The notes under the pieces: generated by a model
Told to the model about the DNA's origin: nothing
The model's database searches: none
The model's input: the letters and a program-made list of their open reading frames with translations, nothing else
Translations under genes and position numbers: made by a program
From: Pomphorhynchus laevis
Lineage: Eukaryota > Acanthocephala > Palaeacanthocephala > Echinorhynchida > Pomphorhynchidae
Direction of reading: 5' to 3'
NCBI GenBank assembly: GCA_012934845.2
Contig: WNNJ02003004.1
Coordinates: 62,001-126,000, forward strand
DNA: 64,000 nt
Shown here: positions 22,901 to 32,255 of the stretch, piece after piece
Layout of the letters: each line of letters begins with the position of its first letter
Position numbering within the stretch: the stretch's first letter is position 1

Positions 22901-25900
22901 TTAAATGTGATCAGATTTGGCGTTTGAAACACAGCATTGAGGGTGATTGGCGTATATGAATGGGTAGATTATTTCACGAGAGAGGAGCAGCCACAAAAAA
23001 GGAGCGGAAGCCAAGAGCGGTAGAGTAGTTTGGGACATGTAAAAGAATGGAATTACGAGAACGCAAAGAACAGTAATCAGGACGAGAATTATCAAGAAAA
23101 GGAAGGTTGAGAAATGAAGGGGTATGAAAAGTTACAAGGCGGAAAGCAACGATAAGAAGACGAATTTGAACACGACAATAAATTGTAGGCAAATCGAGAG
23201 AAACAAGATGGTAGGATGTATGATCAAAACACCGAAGATGGAGGAGAATTTGGACGGCTGCGTTGACGATGTGTGGTAGGGAAAGAAGAGTGGATTTAGG
23301 TGAGTTGGAAAATAGACTATGACAGTACTCAAGTCTTGAGAAAATGAGAGAAAATATGAGTCATAGAAGAAGGGAAATTGATCAATCTACGAACTTGACG
23401 GAGATTGCGAGGGTATCAAGGTAGATGAGCATACTTTATCTCTAACGAAAGGTTTAAGTGAAAGTCGGTTGTCGAAATGAAAGCCTAGAAAAACGAGATT
23501 ATCAACGATAGGAAGAATTGTAGAATTTAATGATACGGAAGGAAGTCTTAGCGGATGCGTCGAGGAAGGATCCACATCATTTTGGATTTATCAGGATTCA
23601 GAGTAAGACGAAGAGAAGAAAGATGATTGAAAATTGAGGGAAGACAATTGGAAGCAGAAACACTAAGATCATAAATATGATATACATGTGCATGAACTTG
23701 ATGAAAATGTCATCCGCATATTGCATAACATAGAAGTTAAATGTATGATAAATAGAAGACAAATCACCGAGAAGAAGAGAGAAAAGCGAAGGGCGTAATA
23801 AGGAGTCTTGTGGAACACCGGTCAGATGAGAGATCAAGATAAACCGAAGACAAGTCACCGAGATGCGAGAACAGCAAAGGGCCTAATACGAAGCCTTGTT
23901 GAACACCGGACAGGATTTAAGAAGAATGAGAAATAAGAGTTAGAACAGACGCAAAAAGTACGGTTTGATATATATATAAATATATATATATGAAAAAACA
24001 AGCTACAATGAGTAAAGAGAAGCCATAATCATGACGAAGGTGATGGAGAAGAATCGAGTGATCGACGATGTCGAAAGCAGATGGTACATTAAGAGAAACT
24101 ATGACACTACATAATTTTTGATCGCTCGAGATGAGTAAGTCGTTATAAACTTTAAGACAGGCACTTTCAGTAGAGTGATTAGAGCGAAAAGCAGCTTGGA
24201 ATAGAGGGAACAAGTTGGAGTAAAATATATATGCATTAACTTGCTTGAGTACAATACGCTCAAGGTGTTTGGAGAGGATTGGTTGAAGTGAGATATGACG
24301 GTACGAAGATGGTAGTGATTGGTCGAGATATTGCTTTTTGAGGAGAGGACGAACAGTGGCGCATTTCCAGTAGGAAAGAAATGTGCGTTTAGTTTTAAAT
24401 ACATTTATCCGCGAAACTGTGAGCTGTGCATAAAAGTTCTATAATTTCGTCCTATATTTCTACGGTTTACATTCTGAGTTTCAAATATAAGATTAAAACC
24501 TTACCTTTTACGACGGCATGTCAAAGTATTTTTGAAATTTTGAATAGTTGATAATGATCCATTATTGATAAATAATTATTGGAGCTATGATTTTTTTTGT
24601 TATTTCGCTAACTTCTGTTAGCATCTTTAGAAAATTACATAATTTTCTAAAGATATAATTTTCTGGAGATGTAATTTTCTTAAGAGGCTAACAGAAGTTA
24701 GCGAAATATAAAATATCCTCTTTTCTTTGATCCAGTTCCAATAATTATTTATTTTTGAAATATTTAACATTCAAAATTTTTAATTCTTCCTATTTTGTAA
24801 TTTGTATTCAAATCGATGTAAGCTGTTAATAATACCCTTAACTTTAGTTAACAATTAAAGTTAAAGTATTATAGTTTTAATATTATATTTTAATATAGTT
24901 TTTGCTACAGCGCAATCTCTTCTGATCAAAGTACCACGACTAAATATTGATATAATTCTATAAGATATCAAATCTTATACTAGTAATTTATATTTAAATC
25001 GAAGTTAATGCGTAGAAGAAAATGTACACAGATATAAAACCGTGATGTTATGAACTACCCTTGGATATTGGTTGATTTAACAATGCAATTTTGTTTTCCA
25101 GAGTACCACATTTAGGACTATCAGGAGTTGAACAACATATGGAAACCGGTGGTGCACATGAAACGCAAATTGTTTAGAAAAGCGACCTTGATACTTCTGT
25201 CATAAAGCAATCTTTGACATTTCCAAAAAATATCACGGCTTTGATTCCTATGTTAAATAAACTTGCCTCCATCGACATTGAATGCAGAAAGGTCAGATTA
25301 GAATCGATCATATCGGATATTTGTTCATCTGTCATATTTGATAATGCTTCCGCCCTTGCTAATGATGTGGCCCAATTACTGATCGATACATCTAAGCAAG
25401 TACGAAACAAGTTTTCAAAACTAGTAAGTTGTGGCGACGATGAATTTATTGACGATTGTATTCGTAAAAGTCAAACAGATATACTGAATCCTGATGGAAA
25501 TTGTCTACGATCGTTGTTATCATCAGACAAGGATCAATTAATTACATTGAAATTTATGTTGTCTCTTTTGAAATCAATAGACGTTACTGTCATTCAAAAT
25601 CAAATATCGCTAATTGTTGAAGATGTTATATGGCAACAATCTGAATTTATAATTGAACCATTGCGTAACATGTTTGCAAGCCGTTTACTACTAGATTTTG
25701 ACGTGCTTAATGCATCCCAGTTTGCAATGTCATTTAGCTCTAAAGTTAACGAACTTACACGTAAACTACACTTTCTTGGTAACAGCGGTAATAACGACCG
25801 TTTAACCCAAAAATCGCAATGGTCTCTTCTAAATGATATTCTTCGACATGCGCTGCTTTCCGTAATTCAAATCATACGTTGTAATGTTTTAAGCCCATCA

Positions 25901-26083
25901 AATTTGCACCAACTCCAAGTCGATATTGGCTATATCAAGCAATTATTAAATCAATTTCCTATTGAAGCCACTGTCAACGGATTACTATCTGACGAGATAA
26001 TAGAGTGTGCGATGGTAAGGTGCATTAAACCAATGCCTAAAACAAACCAGGAGATTCAAAGTTTGCTGCATTCAGATAGATAG
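13995..26083 (+). CDS. VPS51: VPS51 homologue (GARP/EARP tethering complex subunit)
   Basis: VPS51 joins VPS52, 53 and 54 (or VPS50) to tether endosome-derived vesicles at the trans-Golgi or recycling endosomes. The first exon (13995 to about 14908-14933) encodes the N-terminal part: VDVTTYIKSI near residue 16, a helix with NYSRFLQCVKVLDEI at 59-73 (the family's NYxKFI motif), and LHLLNLLFKLG near 190. The last exon (about 25178-26083) encodes the family's C-terminus: LHQLQVDIGYIKQLLNQF near 25903-25956 and LLSDEIIECAMVRCIKPMP near 25980-26040, close to the human LQQVQVDCHFLQ ... LLDEVVASAALRCPDPVP. About 130 residues of the usual middle are not located. Splice sites are unresolved: a phase-2 donor is possible at 14908, but the frame-compatible acceptor at 25101 meets an in-frame TAG at 25175-25177, while an acceptor at 25177 (TTGTTTAG) gives phase 0. 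The long intron is filled by LINEs. Confidence 0.75.
15650..16015 (+). repeat. Dispersed repeat E1 (copy in VPS51 intron)
   Basis: It contains AGATACTAGATAGTTTTATC, CATCATTAGCATG, GCTGCTATG, GATAGCATAGCAGTTCCTGC, TTATTAGTCAATTCATAA and ends with ACGTAGACTCAGTTAGCT. All of these are the reverse-complement order of the copies at 11021 and 49560. The core hairpin CTGCTATG...CATAGCAG is conserved. Confidence 0.65.
16195..20000 (-). mobile_element. LINE-I family, copy 1, nearly full length but broken
   Basis: Read right to left it has ORF1 (from Met at 19944: MSELSNDHEMEF; a CCHC-type region near 19210-19350; tail to 18760), endonuclease (18314-17967 with LLGDFNDRTGRSI), reverse transcriptase (18046-16640) and a 3' end at about 16195-16360. 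RT landmarks are VTVYLDFAAFDRISIPFVIS, ITGVSQGSP and VAYADD. No RNase H is visible between RT and the 3' end. Many frameshifts and stops break it. The clade is uncertain; a CCHC-bearing ORF1 plus an APE-type endonuclease points to the Jockey/I/R1 side of the LINE tree. It lies inside the long VPS51 intron. Confidence 0.75.
16640..18046 (-). pseudogene. LINE-I copy 1 reverse transcriptase remains
   Basis: Overlapping frames on the - strand (18046-17441, 17217-16924, 17141-16716, 16939-16640) each carry part of one reverse transcriptase. The upstream piece has a thumbless linker region with FWRIFKKEKF; the middle has QLDVTVYLDFAAFDRISI and GVSQGSP; the downstream piece has LVAYADDTTSLLSRRRC. 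At least three frame changes separate them, so no functional polymerase can be made from this copy. Confidence 0.75.
20060..22110 (-). mobile_element. LINE-I family, copy 2, internally deleted
   Basis: The 3' end (20095-20312) is joined directly to the endonuclease region (20330-20870; NVYIRPAEIHKNRDLLDGII, then DFNDRTGRWIN), so the RT core is missing; copy 1 has about 1.7 kb there. Upstream comes ORF1 in pieces: a Cys-rich stretch at 21250-21420 (CLNCGGGCHPALSRKC, HCSRCHK) and the frame 21844-21410 with SFTKQFLNEVLFNSVRLHPAE. The 5' edge near 22075 shares GATAGCTCCGAC with copy 1 (19930). It contains stops. Both ends are kept, unlike usual 5' truncation. Confidence 0.75.
21410..21844 (-). 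pseudogene. LINE-I ORF1 fragment (copy 2)
   Basis: A 144-residue open stretch of ORF1, the RNA-binding protein of this LINE. It is similar in layout to 19775-19365 of copy 1: both contain the order (R/F)xxKVxxL(R/N)xRxxDGNPIPVGF or FNDKKWNPIPVAF, then a stretch ending in GFNIKFTITE or GHNLIFTMLE. It ends with YPHCSRCHK, the beginning of a CCHC zinc knuckle that continues in another frame. It matches no known RNA-recognition fold by eye. Confidence 0.6.
22120..22727. repeat. 29-bp target-site duplication flanking LINE-I copy 3
   Basis: The left copy is 22120-22149 and the right copy 22698-22727; shared core TTGAATAGTCTGAACCATACA. They differ by T/G at one position upstream of the core. The repeat marks where target-primed reverse transcription duplicated the intron sequence. 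Low divergence suggests a younger insertion than copies 1 and 2. Confidence 0.85.
22150..22697 (-). mobile_element. LINE-I family, copy 3, 3' end only, with target-site duplication
   Basis: Only the 3' untranslated end and the last part of RT are present (22262-22660, WGTWAISGLVFFSRRRSPEQ in the frame 22517-22281). It is flanked by a near-perfect 29-bp direct repeat, TTTGAATAGTCTGAACCATAC within 22120-22149 and 22698-22727 (one mismatch seen). The AATAATAATAG-like tail is on the left, as expected for a - strand LINE. Confidence 0.85.
22800..24405 (-). mobile_element. L2/Rex1-like LINE (subfamily C2), 5' truncated, in VPS51 intron
   Basis: The 3' hairpin lies at 22815-22844. Going leftward through the protein there are pieces of RT: FQAAFRSNHSTESACLKVYN in 24213-23917, HLTGVPQDSLLRPSLFSLLL near 23850, QYADDIF near 23725 and FLGFHFDNRLSLKPFVRDKV near 23470. 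The frame is interrupted repeatedly. The copy stops at about 24405, in the region before the YRPISLL motif. Confidence 0.85.
24601..24708. mobile_element. 108-bp foldback MITE
   Basis: Perfect 22-bp inverted ends TATTTCGCTAACTTCTGTTAGC (24601-24622) and their complement (24687-24708) flank an AT-rich centre with repeated ATTTTCTAAAGAT-like blocks. Each end is itself partly palindromic (GCTAAC...GTTAGC). It is non-coding. A related element lies at 26368-26536. Confidence 0.75.
24709..25177. other. AT-rich end of the VPS51 intron
   Basis: No repeat or gene is recognised until the acceptor-like sites GTTTTCCAG (25101) and TTGTTTAG (25177). The codons between them are in frame with the last VPS51 exon but end in TAG. 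Confidence 0.4.
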
Positions 26084-26367
26084 TTTAAGAGTGTATTTTT
26101 GATTATTATGCCATTACAATATTAGATTTTATGGTATAAATTTATTTTCGTTTGTAGTATTTTTATAATTAAATTTGAATTTGTATTTGAAACCTGGTAA
26201 TCGATGTAATTTATTTGAATTTTAAAATCGAAATTTGTATGTCGAACAATGTTTCGATTTCTTAAATTAACAAATTCGTTCAAGATTTAATTTGTCGAGT
26301 AACTGTTTAAAATTTGTCTCAATGTTCACTGCATTGCATGATTGACATTGATCTTGCATATCGAATT

Positions 26368-26536
26368 TATTTTTATATTTTGCTAGCTTCTGCTATCATA
26401 ATCAGAAACAGGAATAATAAAGCAGATATTACATATATAATATATAATATCATATATTTAATATTATATTAAATATATAATATTATATTATATATTCTGC
26501 TGTATATTCGATACAGCAGCTAACGAAATATAAAAA
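26368..26536. mobile_element. Foldback MITE related to the one at 24601
   Basis: Imperfect inverted ends: TTTTTATATTTTGCTAGCTT on the left and, reverse-complemented, TTTTTATATTTCGTTAGCTG on the right. The centre is (TA)-rich. It lies 0.3 kb after the VPS51 stop. The shared core (TATTT[CT]G[CT]TAGCT) links it to the 108-bp element in the intron. Confidence 0.6.
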
Positions 26537-27192
26537 CAAATGTATTTTTTGTTGATTCTATTTCAAAATTGCAAATTTAAAAAATGAATCAACATCATTT
26601 ATTTGTAACACAAAAATTATTATTTAATTATTTTAAACAATTAAACAAAAGATATTATTTTTAGAATAAAAATTATGTTAATCGATTATTATATTAGATT
26701 GATGTAAGCCGGCACAGATCAAATTGTTTAAAACGCGGTTTGAAAATTGAATCGAGAAAATTAAATAGATGTTATATAGCAGTGACGAAATTTGCCCAGC
26801 ATTTGTAAATATTTAAAATTAAGTTTCTCTTTAAAAATTAAATTTTCAACTACAAAAGTGAACACACCTCAAATAGTCAGTACCATCCACTTAATCTTTC
26901 AAATTTACAATTTTATAGTTAAAATAAATATATTTTAATATTGACTCAGTCAAAGAGCATCGCATTCTTAGAATGATCAGCGAAAATGTTTTTCTCACAA
27001 TGTAAATACTTAAATACTTTCAAGACTGCTGATATACACCCGGTAAGAAAAATCTTTAAACGTCATGTATGAAAACTATTTTTTGTTCTTTTTGATTTTT
27101 TAAGTTATAAGATTAACACTCTAAAGTAAAACCTTAATAAAGGGATTTTTCAATTATTATTTTGTATATTTTAAAATAGATAGTAGCTGTAT

Positions 27193-28293
27193 ATGAATAA
27201 ACGCCAGAAACGACGTTTAAAAAGAAAACATGAAATTGAGAAGGCTAGTAAAGAAATGACTGCTGAAAGAAAGCTGAGCAAGTTGAGTGATTCTTCAAAA
27301 CCGACCAAGGATATAGCACAACCCATGATGATTCCACGAAAAAGTAGACGAAACAAATATATTCTTTTAGCTCATCCAGAGCTGAGACAAGCAGTGCAAC
27401 TAGTAAAGCACGAAAAGTTAGAGGCTCGAATAAATTCGAAGGAATCAGATCAACAGAAAACATGCCATCCATCGACGTTAATTCATAATAACAGTGACAC
27501 TAATCCTGCGAAAAGAAAGCCAGCTTCAATAAGGAAGCGATGTACAATTACTGATAAAAGTTCAATTAAATCCGGTGAATCAGATGCTATAATAAATAGT
27601 GACCATAAATCAACTGGGAAGCTTATGGATAAGTTAAAGTCTAAACTATTAGGTGGACAATTCAGATATCTAAGTGAACAGTTTTATAAAAGAACTGGAG
27701 AAACAGCGATGGAATATTTTAATGCGGAAAATTGTAATGAGTTTATAATGTATCACAAAGCATATAGTGAGCAATTGAAAAGATGGCCAAAAGATCCTTT
27801 AGATTGGGTGTGCCAATGGATCAACAGGCACTGCTCGCCGTTATCAATTGTGGTTGATTTGGGATGTGGAGCAAAAGCCCGACTCGCGACCAAAATCAAG
27901 CACAAAACAAGATCATTTGATTTAGCGTCATTATGTCCAGAAGTTGAAAAATGTAATTTTGCGGATGTGATTCCAATGGAAGATAATTCTGCTGATGTTT
28001 GTGTATTTTGCTTGTCTCTTATGACAATCGATTCAGGTAGATCTTTACGTCAAGCTAATCGAATACTGAAAGTTGGCGGGACTCTGCTGATTGTGGAATT
28101 GAGCAGTAGGTTGAACAACAATTCACGGCGCCCTGAATCCCGTTTCATTAATGCACTTGAAAACTTCGGATTTACGTGTGAGCATGCACTTGTTGAACAA
28201 TTTTTCTGTTATTTTGCATTAAACAAAACTGGTAAACCTTTACGAAGAACTAAAAAAATACCGTTGGAACTTTGTGTCTATAAAAAACGTTAA
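27193..28293 (+). CDS. RRP8: RRP8 / nucleomethylin-type rRNA adenine N1-methyltransferase
   Basis: RRP8 is a nucleolar SAM-dependent enzyme that makes m1A in 25S/28S rRNA and in animals also takes part in rDNA silencing. This intronless frame gives 366 residues. The first 140 are Lys/Arg/Ser-rich, fitting a nucleolar localisation segment (MNKRQKRRLKRKHEIEKA). The catalytic domain follows: GQFRYLSEQFY near 154-164, YHKAYSEQLKRWPKDPLDWV near 185-204, the SAM-binding VVDLGCG at 220-226, FDLASL at 242-247, VFCLSLM at 271-277, the strand LLIVELSSR near 298-306, and the C-terminal LCVYKKR. All are close to human RRP8 in order and spacing. It starts 1.1 kb after VPS51 on the same strand. An AG that could be a splice acceptor lies 13 nt before the ATG. 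The frame is intact. Confidence 0.94.
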   Translation: MNKRQKRRLKRKHEIEKASKEMTAERKLSKLSDSSKPTKDIAQPMMIPRKSRRNKYILLAHPELRQAVQLVKHEKLEARINSKESDQQKTCHPSTLIHNNSDTNPAKRKPASIRKRCTITDKSSIKSGESDAIINSDHKSTGKLMDKLKSKLLGGQFRYLSEQFYKRTGETAMEYFNAENCNEFIMYHKAYSEQLKRWPKDPLDWVCQWINRHCSPLSIVVDLGCGAKARLATKIKHKTRSFDLASLCPEVEKCNFADVIPMEDNSADVCVFCLSLMTIDSGRSLRQANRILKVGGTLLIVELSSRLNNNSRRPESRFINALENFGFTCEHALVEQFFCYFALNKTGKPLRRTKKIPLELCVYKKR

Positions 28294-28484
28294 ACCTATT
28301 CTAATTTTTGTCAAATTTTATTGTATGTAGCGTCAAGAAAATAACCTTTAAATAATTAGATCGCTGAATTCAACATTGCACTATCTCCGAATAGTGCAAT
28401 TCTATAAAGTTTACGGTCACGGTGATAGCTATAAATCATATCAATAACTAAGGCCATAAATTTTGTATAATACGTAAAAGGATT

Positions 28485-30880
28485 TATTTTAACGTGGCAA
28501 ATGCGTGCCTAGCGCACGCTTACATGACCACAACAAAACAAGACTGTGAATCAGGTGTCGAGAAGGTGTGAACGGAGGAGGTGTTTGAATGTGATAAAGG
28601 AGGGAGCGCGGCGGACGTCGAGAGGGAGTAGATTCCAGGCGAGTGAGGCGGCGACGAGGAAGGATCGGAGACCGTAGTTGTTGGAATAATTAGGAACGTG
28701 GAGTAAGAGGGTATGACAGGAACGAAGCGATAGCGAGGTGGGGCGAGTATCGTCTAAGAAAGAAAGGTTGATGAACGATGGGGAGCCGACAGCGATGAGA
28801 CGAAAAGTAACGAGAAGAAGGCGGAGTTTGATGCGGATGTGGATGGTGGGCCAGGAGAGTTGGGCAAAATATGTGGATGTGTGGTCGAAGCGACGGAGAC
28901 GAAAGAGCACTCGAACGGCGGTGTTGATTATTCGTTGTAGGGGTAGGATGATGGATTTTGGAGAATTGGCGAAAAGGCTAAGGCAGTAATCGATTTTAGG
29001 GAAAAGAAGCGATGAAAGAAGAGACATACAAGAACGGAAGTCGATAAGGGGGCGGATACGGCGGATGTCACGAAGAATTAAGTTAGACGAGCGGACCTTG
29101 TCACGGACGAAGGGTTTAAGGGAAAGGTGATCATCGAAATGGAAGCCTAAGAAAGTGAGATTGTGGACTATAGGGATGATCGATGAGGCAAAAGATACAA
29201 TGGGAGGAGATATGCTTGGTTTACGGGGAAGGATCCACATTATTTTGGACTTTTCGGCGTTTAGAACGAGATGGAGATTGGAGATACGTTTGTAGATAGA
29301 AGAAAGACAGTTGGAGGCAGAAATGCCGATATCGTGTATGCGATGTGCGGGTGCATGAGCATAGATTAGAATGTCATCGGCGTATTGCATGACGTTAAAG
29401 GAGTAAGGTTTGATAAAATGAGAGAGATCGCCAAGCAAAAGAGAGAAAAGCAGGGGACCTAGGACTGAACCTTGTGGGACCCCGCAAAAAATAGGGATGG
29501 GAGGGGAGGATGATGAATTAGAACAGACGCGAAATGAACGGTCGGATAGATATGAGGCGAATCATGCTACGGAGGAGGAAGAAAAGCCGTAATCATAACG
29601 AAGGCGAGAAAGGAGGACGGAGTGGTCGACAATGTCGAATGCGGAGGAGAGGTCGAGGGAGATGAGAACACTATATAGAGCCTTGTCTCGAGAAATGAGT
29701 AAGTCGTGGTACACTTTTATGCATGCGATTTCTGTCGAGTGATTAGAGCGGAAAGCGGATTGGAAAGGAGGGTACAGATTGGATGAGGAGAGATAAGCGT
29801 TGATTTGTATTAAGATGAGGCGTTCTAAGAGCTTAGAAAGAGTAGGGAGTAGTGAAATGGGGCGATAGCTAGAAGGAAGGGAGGGGTCGAGCGATTGTTT
29901 CTTAAGGAGGGGACGAACGATTGCGGATTTCCAGTGTGAAGGGAAGATACGACTGCGGATGGACGAGTTAAACAAGGTTGTGAGAAATGGGGATATCGAT
30001 GAGCATATAGATTTTAATATGTGGGTAGGCAGGGGATCGGCAGGTGAGGTTTTGTTGGGCAAGGACATGAGGACATATGATACTTCTGTAGGTGAGACAG
30101 GGAGAAGATGAAAGAGTTCCGGAAGGATGAGAGTAGACTGGGCAGAGTGGGATAGGATGGAGACCGGGGTGTGAGAGAGTAGCGTGGATACTTTAGTCTG
30201 GAGAAATGACGAATAATCATTAGCATTGATGTTGCACGGCGTAGAGGAACGAGCCAGGATTGAGTTAAAAGTATGCCAGAGAGTCTTAGAGTTGAATGAA
30301 GTGATGATTTTATGCTGCCAGAAGGAGTTGCATTTGGTACGTAGTAGGTTGAGATGAGACCGGCGAAGAGCAAGATAGGAATCACGGAAAGACGGAGTGA
30401 TCGAGCGGAAATCGCGTCTGAGAGAGCGGTGATAGACTCGAAAAGCATGGCGGAGTCGACGCTTTGAGAGTAGGCATTAGATGTCAAACCATGGGACACG
30501 GTGCAAGCGACGGTGTGGGTGAGACTTGAAGGGCAAGAGAATATCGAGAGTGGATGTGAGTTCAGAGTCGAAAAGAAAGGTGAGATCGTGAGGAGATGAA
30601 TATGTTATTGTGGGTAATGATAGAGACGATTTGAGTAAGGCAGAGCGGAGAAGGGATAGGTCAAGATTTCTCCAAGGGCGACGTAGGATTGTAGGTGTGT
30701 GAGGAGGGGTGTGGTTGCGAGTGAGATCAAGGGTGATCAGAAAGTGATCGGATAGACCAGGATCAGAGATGGACAGTGAGGTGTATGCAGTAAAATGATC
30801 GGGGACAGCGATGATGTCGAGTGCCCCACCAAGTATATGTGTGGGGGCAGTGGAGATTAGTTTGTAATTGTAGTTAATAA
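28485..30880 (-). mobile_element. L2/Rex1-like LINE (subfamily C1), 2.4 kb, young but broken
   Basis: The 3' hairpin is at 28494-28523. Read right to left it contains the end of the endonuclease region (ILGGALDII, DPGLSDHF near 30750-30850), a linker, and the reverse transcriptase (frames 30068-29562 and 29438-28551). Where it overlaps the plus-strand copy at 47330-48905 the proteins are nearly identical (one difference over about 130 residues in KLLERLILIQINAYLSSS through YDYGFSSSSVA). A TGG-to-TGA change after SSVA and a further frame change interrupt RT. It ends on the left side of the C2 tail at 30885. Confidence 0.9.
28551..29438 (-). pseudogene. C1 LINE reverse transcriptase, C-terminal half
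   Basis: A 295-residue open stretch beginning with LGDLSHFIKPYSFNVMQYADDILIY (YADD catalytic box in the first 25 residues) and running to the natural terminus HLLRSHLLDT. Conserved blocks are FLGFHFDDHLSLKPFVRDKV, DIRRIRPLIDFRSCMSLLSS and YGLRSFLVAASLAWN. The upstream half is in another frame (30068-29562). Confidence 0.85.
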
Positions 30881-30980
30881 TAATACAATAATTTATTTAA
30901 CGTGGCAAATGCGTGCAAAATGCACGCTTACATGACCACTAACAAACAAAAAAAGAACATCAAAGGTCACAGGTAATTAG

Positions 30981-32255
30981 TTAATTGTTGAAAAAGAATT
31001 GGATTTGGCTTTTGAAGTACGGCATAGATGTTGATTGGCGAATATGAATAGGCAGTTGATTCCACAAGAGAGGAGCAGCCACAACGAAGGAGCGGAAGCC
31101 AAAAGAGGTAGAGTAGATTGGGATATGTAAAAGAAGGAAATTACAGGAACGTAGAGCACAATACACAGTACGAGAATTGTCGGGAAAAGGAAGGTTGAGA
31201 AATGAAGGGGTATGAAAAGTTATAAGGCGAAAAGCAATGATAAGAAGACGAATTTGAACACGACAATAAATGGTAGGCCAATCAAGAGAAACAAGATAGT
31301 GGGATGTATGATCAAAACGACGAAGACGGAGGAGAACTCGAACGGCAGCGTTGATGATGCGTTGTAAAGGAAGAAGAGTGGATTTAGGTGAGTTGGAAAA
31401 TAGACTAAGACAGTAATCAAGTCTTGAGAAAAGAAGAGAAGATATGAGAGTCATACAAGAAGGGAAATCGATCAATCTACGAACTTGACGGAGATTGCGG
31501 AGTATCAAGGTAGATGAGCGTACTTTATCACTAACGAAAGGTTTAAGTGAAAGTCGGTTGTCGAAATGAAAGCCTAGGAAAACAAGATTATCAACGATAG
31601 GAAGAATTGTAGAATTTAGTGATACGGAAGGAGGTTCTACGCCGAAGCTTCGAGGTAGGATCCACATAATTTTAGATTTATCAGGATTCAGAGAAAGGCG
31701 AAGGGAAGAAAGATGATTGGAAATTGAGACAAGACAGCTGGAAACAGAAACACTAAGATCATGAATACGATAAGCAGGTGCGTGAGCATAGATGAGAATG
31801 TCATCAGCATATTGCATAACATGGAAGTTAAATTTATGAGAAATCGAAGACAAGTCACCGAGAAGAAGAGAGAAAAGCATAGGGCCTAATACGGAGCCTT
31901 GTGGAACACCGGTCGGGATGGATGAAGGATGGGAGAGAGAAGAGTTAGAATAGACGCGAAATGTACGGTTTGACAGATATGAAGAAAACCATGATACAGT
32001 GGGTAAAGAGAAGCCATAATCATGACGAAGGCGATGTAGAAGAATCGAGTGATCGACGATGTCAAAAGCAGACGATAGATCAAGAGAAACTATGACACTA
32101 CATAATTTATGATCGCGCGATATGAGTAAGTCGTTATAAACTTTAAGGACAGGCAATTTCGGTAGAGTAATTAGAGCGAAAAGCGGCTTGGAAGGGAGGA
32201 AACAAGTTAGAGGAAAAGAGATATGTATTAACTTGCTTGAGAACGAGACGCTCAA
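30981..32255 (-). CDS. C2 LINE ORF2 C-terminal part: reverse transcriptase
   Basis: A 424-residue frame that continues RT after the frameshift. True homology starts at KVYNDLLISRDHKLCSVIV; the 37 residues before it are out-of-frame noise. Motifs are SLDLSSAFDIVDHSILLHRL, TGVPQGSVLGPMLFSLLLGDL, FHVMQYADDILIYAHAPAYR (YADD) and FLGFHFDNRLSLKPFVSDKV, to the terminus at FKSQIQFFFNN. C2 differs from C1 at roughly a third of RT positions by eye, so the two are distinct subfamilies. Confidence 0.85.
   Translation of the reverse strand: MSVSFSSKLIHISFPLTCFLPSKPLFALITLPKLPVLKVYNDLLISRDHKLCSVIVSLDLSSAFDIVDHSILLHRLRHDYGFSLPTVSWFSSYLSNRTFRVYSNSSLSHPSSIPTGVPQGSVLGPMLFSLLLGDLSSISHKFNFHVMQYADDILIYAHAPAYRIHDLSVSVSSCLVSISNHLSSLRLSLNPDKSKIMWILPRSFGVEPPSVSLNSTILPIVDNLVFLGFHFDNRLSLKPFVSDKVRSSTLILRNLRQVRRLIDFPSCMTLISSLLFSRLDYCLSLFSNSPKSTLLPLQRIINAAVRVLLRLRRFDHTSHYLVSLDWPTIYCRVQIRLLIIAFRLITFHTPSFLNLPFPDNSRTVYCALRSCNFLLLHIPIYSTSFGFRSFVVAAPLLWNQLPIHIRQSTSMPYFKSQIQFFFNN

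Noticed and set aside
13995-28293. An operon of the 95-aa gene, VPS51 and RRP8
   Set aside because: Same strand and order fit, but the 1.1-1.7 kb spacers are long and no shared transcript signal is visible.
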